Shown: positions 10,153 through 19,111 of the stretch, in pieces
Position numbering within the stretch: position 1 is the stretch's first letter
How the letters are laid out: every line of letters starts with the position of its first letter
From: Salipiger profundus
GTDB taxonomy: Bacteria; Pseudomonadota; Alphaproteobacteria; Rhodobacterales; Rhodobacteraceae
DNA: 64,000 nt
Direction: 5' to 3'
Assembly: GCF_001969385.1 (NCBI RefSeq)
Contig: NZ_CP014796.1
Location: forward strand, 881,001-945,000
Translations under genes and position numbers: made by a program
Notes under the pieces: generated by a model
Told to the model about the DNA's origin: nothing
Database searches by the model: none
The model's input: only the letters and a program-made list of their open reading frames with translations

Positions 10153-11754
10153 TCAGTCATGCTGCTCGGCCTCCCGCGCCTCTTTGTCCTCGAGCGAGGC
10201 GTCGATCGCCTGGATCGGGTCGCCGCCCGGCATCTCGGTGACGCCCGCCATCAGCAGGCCCAGCTCGGTCTGGTCGGTCTCGTCGGGCAGGCGTTCGCCC
10301 ATGATCTGGCCGTCGAACATCACCGCAATGCGGTCGGACAGCGAGAAGATCTCGTCAAGTTCGACCGACACCAGCAGGATCGCCTTGCCCTGGTCGCGCA
10401 GGCGCACGATCTCCTGGTGGATGAACTCGATGGCGCCGATGTCGACGCCGCGTGTCGGCTGGCCGACAAGCAGGATGTCGGGGTCGCGTTCGATCTCGCG
10501 GGCCAGCACGATCTTCTGCTGGTTGCCGCCCGAGAAGTTCTTTGCGGCAAGATCCGGGTTCGGCGGCCGCACGTCGTAGCGGGTCATCTTGTCCTGCGCC
10601 TCGGCTCGGATCATCGCGTTGTTCATCAGCGGTCCCGACTGGTAGCGCGGGTCGCGGTGGTATCCGAAGACGGTGTTTTCCCACGCGGTGTAGGGCATGA
10701 TGAGCCCCTCGGTCTGCCGGTCCTCGGGCACATGGGCGATGCCACGGGCGCGGCGCGACTGCCCGTCGGCCTGCCCGCCCGCGAGCGGCAGTTCCGAGCC
10801 GTTCACCCGCACCGTCCCGGTGGCGTCGGCATAGCCGCCCAGCACCTCGAGCAGTTCCGACTGGCCATTACCGGCCACGCCGGCGACGCCGAGGATCTCG
10901 CCGGCGCGCACCTCGAGCGAGATGCCCTTGAGCCGCTCGACCCCGTGGCTGTCGGTGTGGCGCAGGTTCTCGACCTGCAGCACCGGCGCGCCGGGCTGCG
11001 CGGGCACCTTGTCGACCCGCAGCAGCACCTTGCGGCCCACCATCAGCTCGGCCAGCTGCTCGGGGCTGGTCTCGGCGGTTTTCACGGTCGCCGTCATCTC
11101 GCCCCGGCGCATGACCGAGACGGTGTCGGTGATCTCCATGATCTCGCGCAGCTTGTGGGTGATGAGGATGATGGTCTTCCCCTCCGACCGCAGGTTGTCG
11201 AGAATGCGGAAGAGGTGGTCGGCCTCGGCCGGCGTCAGCACGCCGGTGGGCTCGTCCAGAATGAGGATGTCGGCCTCGCGGTAGAGCGCCTTGAGGATCT
11301 CGACGCGCTGCTGGTGGCCGACGGAAAGGTTCTCGATCAGCTGCTCGGGATCGACCGAGAGCTCGTATTCCTCGGACAGCTGCTTCAGCACGCCGCGGGC
11401 GCGGGCGAGCGACGGGCGCAGCATCGGGCCGTCCTCGGCGCCGAGGATGACGTTCTCGAGCACGGTGAAATTCTGCACCAGCTTGAAGTGCTGGAAGACC
11501 ATGCCGATGCCGGCGGAGATCGCGGCCTGGCTGTCCGGGATCTCGGTCTTCTTGCCGTTGATCCAGACCTCGCCGGCGTCTGCCTTGTAGAAACCGTAAA
11601 GGATCGACATCAGCGTCGACTTGCCGGCGCCGTTCTCGCCGATGATGCCGTGGATCGTGCCCGGCATCACGCGGATCGAGATGTCCTTGTTCGCCTGCAC
11701 GGGGCCGAAGGCCTTGGAGATGCCCTTCAGCTCGATGGCGGGAGTGTCGGTCAT
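10153..11754 (-). CDS. ABC transporter ATP-binding protein, BMP/nucleoside type (two NBDs)
   Basis: 533 aa from the ATG at 11754 (MTDTPAIELKGISKAFG). Two ABC domains are fused. The first has Walker A GENGAGKST and the signature LSVGHQQR. The second has a degenerate Walker A (GVAGNGQSE, no GK[ST]) but an intact FSGGNQQK signature, as usual in the RbsA/NupO class. It energises the two permeases encoded downstream. The upstream in-frame extension is not protein-like and is rejected. A perfect 10-bp hairpin separates it from the binding-protein gene. Confidence 0.93.
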   Translation of the reverse strand: MTDTPAIELKGISKAFGPVQANKDISIRVMPGTIHGIIGENGAGKSTLMSILYGFYKADAGEVWINGKKTEIPDSQAAISAGIGMVFQHFKLVQNFTVLENVILGAEDGPMLRPSLARARGVLKQLSEEYELSVDPEQLIENLSVGHQQRVEILKALYREADILILDEPTGVLTPAEADHLFRILDNLRSEGKTIILITHKLREIMEITDTVSVMRRGEMTATVKTAETSPEQLAELMVGRKVLLRVDKVPAQPGAPVLQVENLRHTDSHGVERLKGISLEVRAGEILGVAGVAGNGQSELLEVLGGYADATGTVRVNGSELPLAGGQADGQSRRARGIAHVPEDRQTEGLIMPYTAWENTVFGYHRDPRYQSGPLMNNAMIRAEAQDKMTRYDVRPPNPDLAAKNFSGGNQQKIVLAREIERDPDILLVGQPTRGVDIGAIEFIHQEIVRLRDQGKAILLVSVELDEIFSLSDRIAVMFDGQIMGERLPDETDQTELGLLMAGVTEMPGGDPIQAIDASLEDKEAREAEQHD

Positions 11755-11782
11755 GGCGTGATGGGCTCCTGAGAAACAGGGC

Positions 11783-11807
11783 AGAGGCCGCGCGCCACGC
11801 GGCCTCT
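11783..11807 (-). terminator. Intercistronic hairpin between binding-protein and ATPase genes
   Basis: Perfect inverted repeat AGAGGCCGCG/CGCGGCCTCT with a five-base loop and no clear U-tract. It sits in the 98-base gap after the BMP gene. A structure in this place often lets the binding-protein mRNA exceed the downstream transporter mRNA through partial termination or 3'-end protection. Confidence 0.45.
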
Positions 11808-11852
11808 CGTGTGTCTTGCGGGGCGGCGCATGGCCACCCCGTCGGTCATGAT

Positions 11853-12857
11853 TCAGAAGTTCAGCGCCGGGCAGCTGTCGTCCGACGAGTAGTCGTGGAC
11901 TTCGATCTCGCCCGAGACGATCTGGGCCTTCGCCTCTTCGACGGCGACCTTCATCTCTTCGGACACGAGATCCTGGTTGTTCTCGTCGAGCGCGTAGCCG
12001 ACGCCGTTCTCGGCAAGGCCCAGCACCATCACGCCGGTCTCCAGGTCCGCGCCCTGGGTCATCGCGTCCTGCACCGCCACGTCGACGCGCTTGAGCATCG
12101 AGGTCAGCACCTGGCCCGGGTGGACGTAGTTCTGGTTGCTGTCCACGCCGATCGACAGGATGCCCTCGTCGGCGGCGGTCTGCAGCACGCCAAGCCCGGT
12201 GCCGCCGGCAGCGGCGAAGATCACGTCGGCACCCTGGCTGATCTGTGCCTTGGCAAGCTCGGAGCCCTTCACCGGGTCGTTCCACGCGGCCGGGGTGGTG
12301 CCGGTCATGTTCGAGATCACCTCGATGTCGTCCGACACCGACTTGGCGCCCTGCGCGTAGCCGCAGGCGAACTTGCGGATCAGCGGGATGTCCATGCCGC
12401 CGACGAAGCCCACGGTGTTCGACTCCGACGCCATCGCGGCCATCATGCCCACGAGATACGAGCCCTCGTGCTCGGAGAACAGGATCGACAGCACGTTCGG
12501 GTGCTCTTCGGGGTTCACGAAGCCGTCGATGGTGACGAACTTGGTGTCCGGGTAGTCCGCCGCAACCGACGCGATGGGAGCGGACATCGAGAAGCCGGTG
12601 GTCACGACCGGGTTGAAGCCGGCCTCGGCGAAGCGGCGCAGGGCCTGCTCACGCTGGGCTTCGGACTGAAGCTCGATGTCGCGGTAGGACCCGCCGGTTT
12701 CCTCGGCCCAGGCCTCGGCGCCGTTGAACGCGGCCTCGTTGAACGACTTGTCGAACTTCCCGCCAAGGTCGTAGATCAGCGCCGGATCGGCCAGCGCGGC
12801 GCCAGCGGTCAGCGCGAGCGAGGCTGCAGCGCCGAGAAATTTGGTCATGAGGGTCAT
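11853..12857 (-). CDS. BMP family ABC transporter substrate-binding protein
   Basis: 334 aa from the ATG at 12857 (GGGAG upstream), starting MTLMTKFLGAAASLALTAG with a signal peptide ending near ALA-DPA. The mature part has the BMP/PnrA signatures (DLGGKFDKSFNEAAFNGAE; GFVGGMDIPLIRKFACGYA; ADVIFAAAGGTGLGV). PnrA relatives bind purine nucleosides in the periplasm. It is first gene of the cluster with the ATPase and two permeases. A plausible promoter (TTGACC-N17-TTTGAT) lies at 12932-12960. Confidence 0.93.
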   Translation of the reverse strand: MTLMTKFLGAAASLALTAGAALADPALIYDLGGKFDKSFNEAAFNGAEAWAEETGGSYRDIELQSEAQREQALRRFAEAGFNPVVTTGFSMSAPIASVAADYPDTKFVTIDGFVNPEEHPNVLSILFSEHEGSYLVGMMAAMASESNTVGFVGGMDIPLIRKFACGYAQGAKSVSDDIEVISNMTGTTPAAWNDPVKGSELAKAQISQGADVIFAAAGGTGLGVLQTAADEGILSIGVDSNQNYVHPGQVLTSMLKRVDVAVQDAMTQGADLETGVMVLGLAENGVGYALDENNQDLVSEEMKVAVEEAKAQIVSGEIEVHDYSSDDSCPALNF

Positions 12858-12931
12858 GTATTGCTCCCGGGTGGTGATGGCGGCGGGATCATGCGCGCCG
12901 CTCTTGTGCCTGATCAATGCAGATCGCGTCG

Positions 12932-12960
12932 ATCAAAGCCATGCGGGGGGAAAGGGTCAA
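12932..12960 (-). promoter_or_regulatory. Predicted sigma70 promoter for the BMP transporter genes
   Basis: Reading the minus strand: TTGACC, 17 bases, TTTGAT, about 75 bases before the BMP start codon. The good -35 and exact spacing support it; the -10 is moderate. Confidence 0.4.
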
Positions 12961-12989
12961 CCGGTTTTTGCAAAGGCTGACGCACCGTT

Positions 12990-13424
12990 TCAGCCCGTCC
13001 GGGCATGACCAAAGGTCAGCGCCTTTGCCATGAGCAGCGCATCGTCGCGCCCGCCCTCCGGGGTCCGGTAGTAACCCCTGCGCCGTCCGGTCTCGGTGTA
13101 GCCGCAGGCGGAATAAAAGCCCCGCGCGGGCAGGTTCGCCGCCGCCACCTCGAGGAACACCGTCACGGCGCCGCGCGCCGCCGCCTGCCGCTCGAAGGCG
13201 GCGAGCACCGCCCTGCCCTGCCCCCGCCGCTGACGGTCGGGATCGGTGGCAAGCGCGAGGATCTCGGCCTCGTCGACGATCACCCGGCCCAGCACGAAGG
13301 CCCCGTCCCCCGGCGTCAGCAGCGCGGTGGGATGCGACAGGGTCGCCGCGAAGTCCGCCTCGGACCACGGCTGCATGTGGCGGTAGGCCCGCGCCGAGAG
13401 CGCGGCGAGTTCCGAGGGGGTCAC
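12990..13424 (-). CDS. rimI: Ribosomal protein S18-alanine N-acetyltransferase (RimI-like GNAT)
   Basis: 144 aa from a GTG at 13424 that overlaps the tsaB stop (GTGA). It has a GNAT fold: ALATDPDRQRRGQGRAVL is the acetyl-CoA loop (R/Q-x-x-G-x-G/A) and NLPARGFYSACGYTETGRR the C-terminal RimI-like motif. It should acetylate the N-terminus of S18 or similar substrates. The tsaB-rimI pairing is widespread. The frame is also open upstream into the first part of tsaB, but only because tsaB carries a frameshift. Confidence 0.88.
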   Translation of the reverse strand: MTPSELAALSARAYRHMQPWSEADFAATLSHPTALLTPGDGAFVLGRVIVDEAEILALATDPDRQRRGQGRAVLAAFERQAAARGAVTVFLEVAAANLPARGFYSACGYTETGRRRGYYRTPEGGRDDALLMAKALTFGHARTG

Positions 13425-13988
13425 GGCAATAGCGCCGGCGGCGCATCGCGCGCGGGGGCGGCATCGGCGGGACGGATGTAGAGCGGCGCGGGGCGGGCCC
13501 CGGCGTCGCGGCCTGCCGCGATCCGCGCGATGCGGCGGGCGATCTCTTCGGGCGGGGGCGGCAGGCAGAGCCCGCTTTCCGGCGCCGGCGCCAGCGCGGG
13601 CTCGGCGCCCCGGGCCTTCATGTAGGCCTGCCCGCGCGGCGCGGGCACCGCCGCCATGCCATCGGGGGCTTCGAGATGGATGACGTCGAAGGTGTCGACC
13701 CCCGATGGCCGGCACGTCGAGCGCCAGTGCCAGCCCGCGCGCGGCAGAGACCGAGATGCGGATGCCGGTGAAGTTGCCGGGGCCGATGCCAACCCCGATG
13801 CGGCCGATGTCGGCCCAGCCAAGTGCCGCATCGGCAAGCAGTTCTTCGAGCAGCGGCATCAGGCGCTCGGCCTGTCCGCGCCCCATCTCCTCGGCCCGCG
13901 CGGCAAGCACCCGCCCGTCCCGCAGCAAAGCGGCCGCGCAATGCGCGGCCGACGTGTCAAAGGCCAGAACGGTCGTGTGCCGGGTCAT
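13421..13988 (-). pseudogene. tsaB: tRNA t6A biosynthesis protein TsaB, frameshifted (or sequence error)
   Basis: The N-terminal part (MTRHTTVLAFDTSAAHCAAA to ALDVPAIG) is a clear TsaB/ASKHA start. After that the protein continues only in another frame (VDTFDVIHLEAPDGMAA to PPALLP, stop at 13421). The switch lies at a run of five C on the plus strand (13699-13703); four would restore one frame of about 188 aa. TsaB is a partner of TsaD in N6-threonylcarbamoyladenosine formation and generally essential. A sequencing or assembly error, or a recent mutation, is more likely than real loss. The neighbours rimI and nfuA are intact. Confidence 0.85.
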
Positions 13989-13994
13989 GGACGA

Positions 13995-14555
13995 TCAGAC
14001 GGCGACGGGCCGCACCTCGGTGACCTCGGGGATGTAGTGGCGCAGCAGGTTCTCGATGCCCATCTTCAGGGTAAGCGTCGAGGACGGGCAGCCCGCGCAG
14101 GCGCCCTGCATGTGCAGGTAGACGACGCCGCGCTCGAAGCCGTGGAAGGTGATGTCGCCACCGTCCTGGGCCACGGCCGGCCGCACGCGGCTGTCGAGCA
14201 GTTCCTTGATCTGGCCGACGATTTCCTCGTCCTCGCCTTCGAAGGCCGCGTGGCCCGAGGCGCCGCCTTCGCCTGCCATGACGGGCTCGCCCGACTGGAA
14301 GTGCTCCATGATCGCGCCGAGGACGGCGGGCTTCACGTGATCCCAGTCCGCACCCTCGTCCTTGGTGACGGTGACGAAATCGTTGCCGAGGAAGACCCCG
14401 GTCACGCCGGTGACGCCGAACAGGCGCTTCGCGAGCGGCGACACCTCTGCGCCTTCCGCGCTGGGGAAGTCGGCCGTGCCTGCGCCCAGAACGCTCTGGC
14501 CGGGCAGGAATTTCAGCGTTGCGGGGTTCGGAGTGGATTCGGTCTGAATGAACAT
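13995..14555 (-). CDS. nfuA: NfuA-type Fe-S cluster carrier (NifU family)
   Basis: 186 aa. An N-terminal Nfu_N domain (MFIQTESTPNPATLKFLPG) is followed by a NifU C-terminal domain with the cluster-ligand pair in GACAGCPSS (C-x-x-C, near residue 150). It delivers [4Fe-4S] clusters to apo-proteins in the cytoplasm; clients of relatives include radical-SAM methylthiotransferases, two of which (rimO, mtaB) are encoded in this window. A good promoter and an ICE-box palindrome lie directly upstream, suggesting iron control by Irr. Confidence 0.95.
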   Translation of the reverse strand: MFIQTESTPNPATLKFLPGQSVLGAGTADFPSAEGAEVSPLAKRLFGVTGVTGVFLGNDFVTVTKDEGADWDHVKPAVLGAIMEHFQSGEPVMAGEGGASGHAAFEGEDEEIVGQIKELLDSRVRPAVAQDGGDITFHGFERGVVYLHMQGACAGCPSSTLTLKMGIENLLRHYIPEVTEVRPVAV

Positions 14556-14585
14556 CTGGGGGATACCTTTCTGCCGGGCTCTCCC

Positions 14586-14614
14586 TATATGCGCCTCTGC
14601 CAGCGAAGCGTCAA
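14586..14614 (-). promoter_or_regulatory. Sigma70 promoter of nfuA
   Basis: On the minus strand TTGACG, exactly 17 bases, then CATATA, predicting a transcript start about 20 bases before the nfuA ATG. The -35 element directly adjoins the ICE box. Confidence 0.65.
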
Positions 14615-14616
14615 GG

Positions 14617-14633
14617 TTTAGAACCGTTCTAAT
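14617..14633. promoter_or_regulatory. Irr ICE-box palindrome upstream of nfuA
   Basis: TTTAGAA-CCG-TTCTAAT matches the Irr iron-control element consensus (TTTAGAA-N3-TTCTAAA) at every position but the last. It ends two bases upstream of the nfuA -35 hexamer, a position from which Irr could activate or repress. The consensus is known from rhizobial and rhodobacterial Irr; binding here is inferred. Confidence 0.6.
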
Positions 14634-14665
14634 TCATTTGCCGGGGGCAATGCCTGGCCACCCGC

Positions 14666-15121
14666 TCAGGTGATTTCTTCCAGCCGCTCCTTGGACAGGT
14701 CGCCCGGCACGATGGTCACGGGGATCGGCAGGCTGCCCGAGCCGCGGCTGAGATGATTGACCAGCGGCCCCGGCCCTTTCTTGCCCGGCGCGGCGCCCAG
14801 CACCAGAACCCCGATATTCTCGTCCTCGCGGACCTGGGCGAGGATCTCGTTGACCACGTCGCCCTCGCGGATCACCAGCTCGGGATCGAGATTGTGACGG
14901 TCCCGCATCCACTTGGCGAAGACCTCGAAATGCGCGTGGATGCGCTCGCGCGCCTCTTCGCGCATCAGGTCGCCGACGCCAAGCCAGTGGTTGAACTCGT
15001 CCGGCGGGATCACCGACAGGATGGTCACCCCTGCCCCGGTGTGTTCCGCCCGCATCGCCGCGAAGCGCATCGCGTTGAGGCATTCGCGGCTGTCATCCAG
15101 AATGACGAGAAACTTGCGCAT
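14666..15121 (-). CDS. Universal stress protein (UspA family)
   Basis: 151 aa, one Usp domain: N-terminal FLVILDDSRECLNAMRFA with the ATP-contacting aspartate pair, and C-terminal VLGAAPGKKGPGPLVNHL resembling the G-x2-G-x9-G-[ST] nucleotide loop. It is likely a cytoplasmic ATP-binding stress protein. It stands alone between nfuA and a membrane-protein gene, so context does not refine its role. Confidence 0.88.
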   Translation of the reverse strand: MRKFLVILDDSRECLNAMRFAAMRAEHTGAGVTILSVIPPDEFNHWLGVGDLMREEARERIHAHFEVFAKWMRDRHNLDPELVIREGDVVNEILAQVREDENIGVLVLGAAPGKKGPGPLVNHLSRGSGSLPIPVTIVPGDLSKERLEEIT

Positions 15122-15182
15122 CGCCTTCTCCTTCCGCCGGGATCATGGAGCACCGCACCGGCAGGCGCAATGACCGAAGGGC

Positions 15183-16223
15183 TCAGAGCCTGCGACCAAG
15201 CCGCGCCACCCGGCCAAGCGCCATGCCGGCCAGGGTCGAGAGCAGCCAGGCGACCGCCCCGGCGAGCATGGCGTGAAGCGCGAGCACGCGGCGAGGCAGT
15301 CTCAGGGTCGCCCGCATCACCCGGGACTTCCCGAGCAGCGCGAAGAGTCCACGCGCCTCTTCCCCCGTCGCCTCCGTCACCCGGGCGAGCCGGGCAAGCT
15401 CGGACGGCGTGTCGGCGTAGCGTACGAGGACAAGCGCATCGGCCACCGAACTGTGCTCGGCCACACGCCCCGCGTCTGCCGCCATGCCGCCAAGCCGCTG
15501 CAGCGCCCCGACGTCGGTCACCGCCTCGAGCGGCACCCGCCGCAGGGCGAAATCGTTCAGCCGGTCCCAGCGCACCGGCACGTCACCGGCCGACCGCAGG
15601 GCAGTGCGCAATCCCGGCGTGAGCGTGCCGAGCCGGTTCGCCAGTCGCGCGGCGGTCGCGCCGGCCTTGACCGTGGCGGAACTGCCCGCCGTCATCAGCA
15701 CCGCCGCCGTCGCCGCGAGCCCGGTCAGGGCAAGGCCGACCTCCAGCCGGTCGACCTCGCCTCCCGAGGCATAGACGCCGACCTGCCGCCGCAGCGCGTT
15801 GGCATCCCCGGCGGGGGTCATCTCGAGCGGCAGGGCGCAAACGGCGAGTTGAGAAAGCGACCGGCACTCCGCCACCTCGTAGGCGCAGAGCGCGCAGGAC
15901 TTGCCCGTCGCAAGCCAGTCGTCGTTTCGCCCGGCGAGCGTGGCCGCCTCTGCCTCCAGCTCGGTCGGAAGAGAGACGTCGCGCCGCTCGGCGAGCGTCA
16001 GCAGCGCATCGGCCCGGCGCGCATCGCCGACCGCGACCGCCTCGGCGAGCGTGCGCTCGAGTTCTCCGGAGGACACGGCGCCCGCGACGGCACGGTCGAG
16101 CGCACGGGCGATCTCGTCGATGCCGCGTTCGAGCATCGCCGCGCCGAACGGATTCGCCAGGAACACCCAGACGGCCACCAGCGGTGGCAGCAGCCACGAG
16201 GCAAGCCGAACCGCCCGGCGCAT
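15183..16223 (-). CDS. Hypothetical membrane protein
   Basis: 346 aa, not recognised. A hydrophobic N-terminal segment (about residues 9-28), a central one (about 162-182) and a C-terminal one (about 314-336) suggest an inner-membrane protein. A cysteine cluster (SCALCAYEVAECRS, near residue 110) and an Ala/Arg-rich soluble part are visible. Its start is five bases after the ilvE stop, so it is probably co-transcribed and possibly translationally coupled with the aminotransferase, but no functional link is evident. Confidence 0.75.
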   Translation of the reverse strand: MRRAVRLASWLLPPLVAVWVFLANPFGAAMLERGIDEIARALDRAVAGAVSSGELERTLAEAVAVGDARRADALLTLAERRDVSLPTELEAEAATLAGRNDDWLATGKSCALCAYEVAECRSLSQLAVCALPLEMTPAGDANALRRQVGVYASGGEVDRLEVGLALTGLAATAAVLMTAGSSATVKAGATAARLANRLGTLTPGLRTALRSAGDVPVRWDRLNDFALRRVPLEAVTDVGALQRLGGMAADAGRVAEHSSVADALVLVRYADTPSELARLARVTEATGEEARGLFALLGKSRVMRATLRLPRRVLALHAMLAGAVAWLLSTLAGMALGRVARLGRRL

Positions 16224-16228
16224 CGGCG

Positions 16229-17092
16229 TCAGGCCTCGCTGACGGCCCAGTCCCAGTAGAGATCACGCACGCGGCGCGTGACGGGGCCATACTGGTAGCT
16301 GATGTCCTCGAACCCCACGACCGGGGTCACCTTGTTCATGTTCCCGGACAGGAAGACCTCGTCCGCGGTTTCAAAATCCGTGAAGCTCAGCACCGCCTCG
16401 TGCACCTCGATACCGTCGGCGCGCATGTTCTCGATGTGGCGCTTGCGGGTGATTCCGGAAAGGAACGTCCCGTTGGCGATGGGCGTGAACGCGACCCCGT
16501 CCCTGACCATGAAGACATTCGCGGTGGCGCTCTCGGCCACGTTGCCCATGGCATCGGCCACGAGGGCGTTGCCGAACCCGCGCCCGCGCACCTCGGCCAG
16601 CATCCGGGCGTTGTTCGGGTAGAGACAGCCCGCCTTGGCGTTGACCACCGCGTCTTCCATCACCGGGCGACGGAACCGCGTGCGGCCAAGCGTGGTGGTG
16701 GCGTTTTCCGGCGCCATGGGAATGGCCTCCAGCGAGATCGCGAAGCCGGTCGCGTCGGTCGACGGCACGATCGCTGTCGGGTCGCCGTTGATGCCCCAGT
16801 ACATCGGGCGGATGTAGACGGCAGTGTCCCTGGGATAGGTCGACAGCCCTTCCCACACGATCTGCACCATGTCCTCGGTCGTGACGGTGGGCACCAGCAT
16901 CAGTGCCTCGGCCGAGCGGTTCACCCGCGCGCAGTGGGCATAGAGATCGGGCACCATCCCGTTGACGTAACGGGCCCCGTCGAACACCGTGGAGCCGAGC
17001 CACGCGCCGTGATCTGCGCCACGCATGACCGGCACGTCGCCGTCATGCCAGGTGCCTTGGAAATAGGTGCGGATGTTGGTGCCGACTGCCAT
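16229..17092 (-). CDS. ilvE: Branched-chain amino acid aminotransferase (class IV, PLP)
   Basis: 287 aa, class IV aminotransferase fold. The N-terminus has GADHGAWLGSTVFDGARY. The probable PLP lysine is in VVNAKAGCLYPNN, ESATANVFMV corresponds to the conserved E-G/S-x-x-N segment, and FLSGNMNKVTPV is the phosphate-binding end. It transaminates leucine, isoleucine and valine with 2-oxoglutarate. Substrate choice within class IV (BCAT versus D-amino acid or ADC lyase) is inferred from overall resemblance to alphaproteobacterial BCAT-like proteins. Confidence 0.85.
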   Translation of the reverse strand: MAVGTNIRTYFQGTWHDGDVPVMRGADHGAWLGSTVFDGARYVNGMVPDLYAHCARVNRSAEALMLVPTVTTEDMVQIVWEGLSTYPRDTAVYIRPMYWGINGDPTAIVPSTDATGFAISLEAIPMAPENATTTLGRTRFRRPVMEDAVVNAKAGCLYPNNARMLAEVRGRGFGNALVADAMGNVAESATANVFMVRDGVAFTPIANGTFLSGITRKRHIENMRADGIEVHEAVLSFTDFETADEVFLSGNMNKVTPVVGFEDISYQYGPVTRRVRDLYWDWAVSEA

Positions 17093-17230
17093 GGGGATCC
17101 TCTTGGGAAGTTGCGCGGCGCCAAGTTAGGACCCGAGCCGAACAAGGTCCAGTCCGCCCGCCCCGGGTTGCGTGATCAAATTCCGCTGGCCGAATTCAAC
17201 CGGTGTTCTGCCCCCGAATTGAACAGCAGG

Positions 17231-19111
17231 TCAGCCGTTTTCGTGGAAGAAGGCGTAGATCCGCTCTGCAAGCGCCGCGCTCACGCCGTCGACGGCCTTG
17301 AGATCGGCGAGGTTGGCGCGGCTCACCGCCTTGGCCGATCCGAAGTGCGCCAGCAGCGCCCGCTTGCGCGAGGCGCCGACGCCCGGCACCTCGTCGAGCG
17401 GGTTGGCCATCTGGCTCTTGGCCCGCTTCGCGCGGTGGGTGCCGATGGCAAAACGGTGCGCCTCGTCGCGCAGGCGCTGGATGAAATAGAGCACCGGGTC
17501 GTTGTGGCGCAGCGCGAAGGGGCGCTGACCGACCCGGTGGAATTCCTCCTTGCCGGCATCGCGGTCGATGCCCTTGGCCACGCCGACCATGGGCACGTCC
17601 TCGACCCCGAATTCACGCATGATCTCGGCCACCGCCGAGACCTGCCCGGCGCCGCCGTCGATCAGCAGAAGGTCGGGCCAGAGCCCCTTCTCGCGGTCGG
17701 GGTCTTCCTTGAGCAGACGGGTGAAGCGCCGGGTGAGCACCTCTTTCATCATGCCGAAGTCGTCGCCCGGCACGAGATCCTCACCCTTGATGTTATACTT
17801 GCGGTACTGGTTCTTCATGAAGCCTTCCGGCCCCGCGACGATCATCCCGCCCACGGCGTTCGTGCCCATGATGTGGCTGTTGTCGTAGACCTCGATCCGC
17901 TCCGGCGCCGCGTCGAGCCCGAAGGCCTCGGCCACGCCGCGCAGGAGCTTGGCCTGCGTCGCGGTCTCGGACATGCGCCGTGCGAGGCTCTCGCGGGCAT
18001 TGCGCGCGGCCCCCTCGATCAGCTCGGCCTTCTCGCCCCGCTGCGGCACGGCGATCTCGACCTTGCGACCGGCCTTTTCCGACAGCGCCTCGCCCATCAG
18101 GTCCGGGTTGTCGAGGCCGTGGCTCAGCAGCAGCAGGCGCGGCGGCTCCTTGCCGTCATAGAACTGGCCGATGAACGCCTCGAGCACCTCGGCGGCGTCG
18201 ACGTCATCGCCGACCCGCGGATAGAAGTCGCGGTTGCCCCAGTTCTGGTGCGCCCGGATGAAGAACACCTGCACACAGGCCTGCCCGCCCTCCATGTGCA
18301 GCGCAATCACGTCGGCCTCGGCCACGCCGCGCGGGTTGATACCCTGCACGGTCTGCACCTGAGTCAGCGCCCGGATCCGGTCGCGGATCGCGGCGGCGCG
18401 CTCGAACTCCATCGCCTCGGAGGCTTCCATCATCTGCGCCGCCAGCGTCTCCTGGATGCGGGTCGACTTGCCCGACAGGAACCGCTGCGCATCCTTCACC
18501 GTCGCCGCGTAATCCGCTTCCGAGATGTAGCCCACGCAGGGTGCCGAGCAGCGCTTGATCTGGTAGAGCAGGCACGGCCGCGAGCGCCCCTCGAACTGCG
18601 AGTCCGAGCAGTTGCGCAGCAGGAAGACCTTCTGAAGCTGGTTGAGCGTCCGGTTCACCGCGCCGGCGCTGGCAAAGGGCCCGTAATAGGCCGCCTTCTC
18701 GGTCTTGGCACCGCGGTGCTTGCGGATCTGTGGAAAGGCGTGCTCGGTCGTGACCTGGATGTTCGGGAACGACTTGTCGTCGCGCAGCAGCACGTTGAAC
18801 TTGGGCTTGAGCTGCTTGATGAGGTTCTGCTCGAGCAGCAGCGCCTCGGTCTCGGTCCGCGTCGTGAGGAACATCATCGACGCGGTCTCGGAGATCATCC
18901 GCGCGATGCGCCGCGAATGCCCCGAGGGCCGCGCGTAGTTCGACACCCGCGCCTTGAGATTGCGCGCCTTGCCCACGTATAGAACCCGGCTCTGCTCATC
19001 GAGCATCCGGTAGACGCCGGGGCTCGAGTCCAGCGTCCTGAGGTAGGCCTGGATCACCTCGTGCCCACGCTTCGGCGCGGCGGTTTCACGTGAGTCGGTT
19101 TGCTCGGTCAT
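17231..19111 (-). CDS. uvrC: Excinuclease ABC subunit C
   Basis: 626 aa, full length. It has an N-terminal GIY-YIG nuclease domain ([10 protein letters not shown] then [18 protein letters not shown]), an internal UVR motif (about residues 215-245), a C-terminal RNase H-like nuclease region ([19 protein letters not shown]) and helix-hairpin-helix repeats at the end. It makes both incisions in nucleotide excision repair with UvrB. The upstream gap is AT-rich, with three GANTC sites and one DnaA-box match around its promoter region. Confidence 0.97.
   Translation of the reverse strand: MTEQTDSRETAAPKRGHEVIQAYLRTLDSSPGVYRMLDEQSRVLYVGKARNLKARVSNYARPSGHSRRIARMISETASMMFLTTRTETEALLLEQNLIKQLKPKFNVLLRDDKSFPNIQVTTEHAFPQIRKHRGAKTEKAAYYGPFASAGAVNRTLNQLQKVFLLRNCSDSQFEGRSRPCLLYQIKRCSAPCVGYISEADYAATVKDAQRFLSGKSTRIQETLAAQMMEASEAMEFERAAAIRDRIRALTQVQTVQGINPRGVAEADVIALHMEGGQACVQVFFIRAHQNWGNRDFYPRVGDDVDAAEVLEAFIGQFYDGKEPPRLLLLSHGLDNPDLMGEALSEKAGRKVEIAVPQRGEKAELIEGAARNARESLARRMSETATQAKLLRGVAEAFGLDAAPERIEVYDNSHIMGTNAVGGMIVAGPEGFMKNQYRKYNIKGEDLVPGDDFGMMKEVLTRRFTRLLKEDPDREKGLWPDLLLIDGGAGQVSAVAEIMREFGVEDVPMVGVAKGIDRDAGKEEFHRVGQRPFALRHNDPVLYFIQRLRDEAHRFAIGTHRAKRAKSQMANPLDEVPGVGASRKRALLAHFGSAKAVSRANLADLKAVDGVSAALAERIYAFFHENG

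Noticed and set aside
10153..12285. N-terminal extension of the ABC ATPase to 710 aa
   Set aside because: The extension is antisense-like, overlaps the BMP gene, and the conserved ABC start MTDTPAIELKGISKAFG begins at 11754.
12990..13988. Apparent TsaB-RimI fusion protein of 332 codons
   Set aside because: The middle of this frame is arginine-rich out-of-frame translation; the true TsaB C-terminal half is in another frame and ends with a stop overlapping the rimI GTG. The fusion is a by-product of the frameshift.
16184..18982. Over 900-codon open frame antisense to ilvE and uvrC
   Set aside because: Same GC effect; the opposite strand encodes complete IlvE and UvrC.
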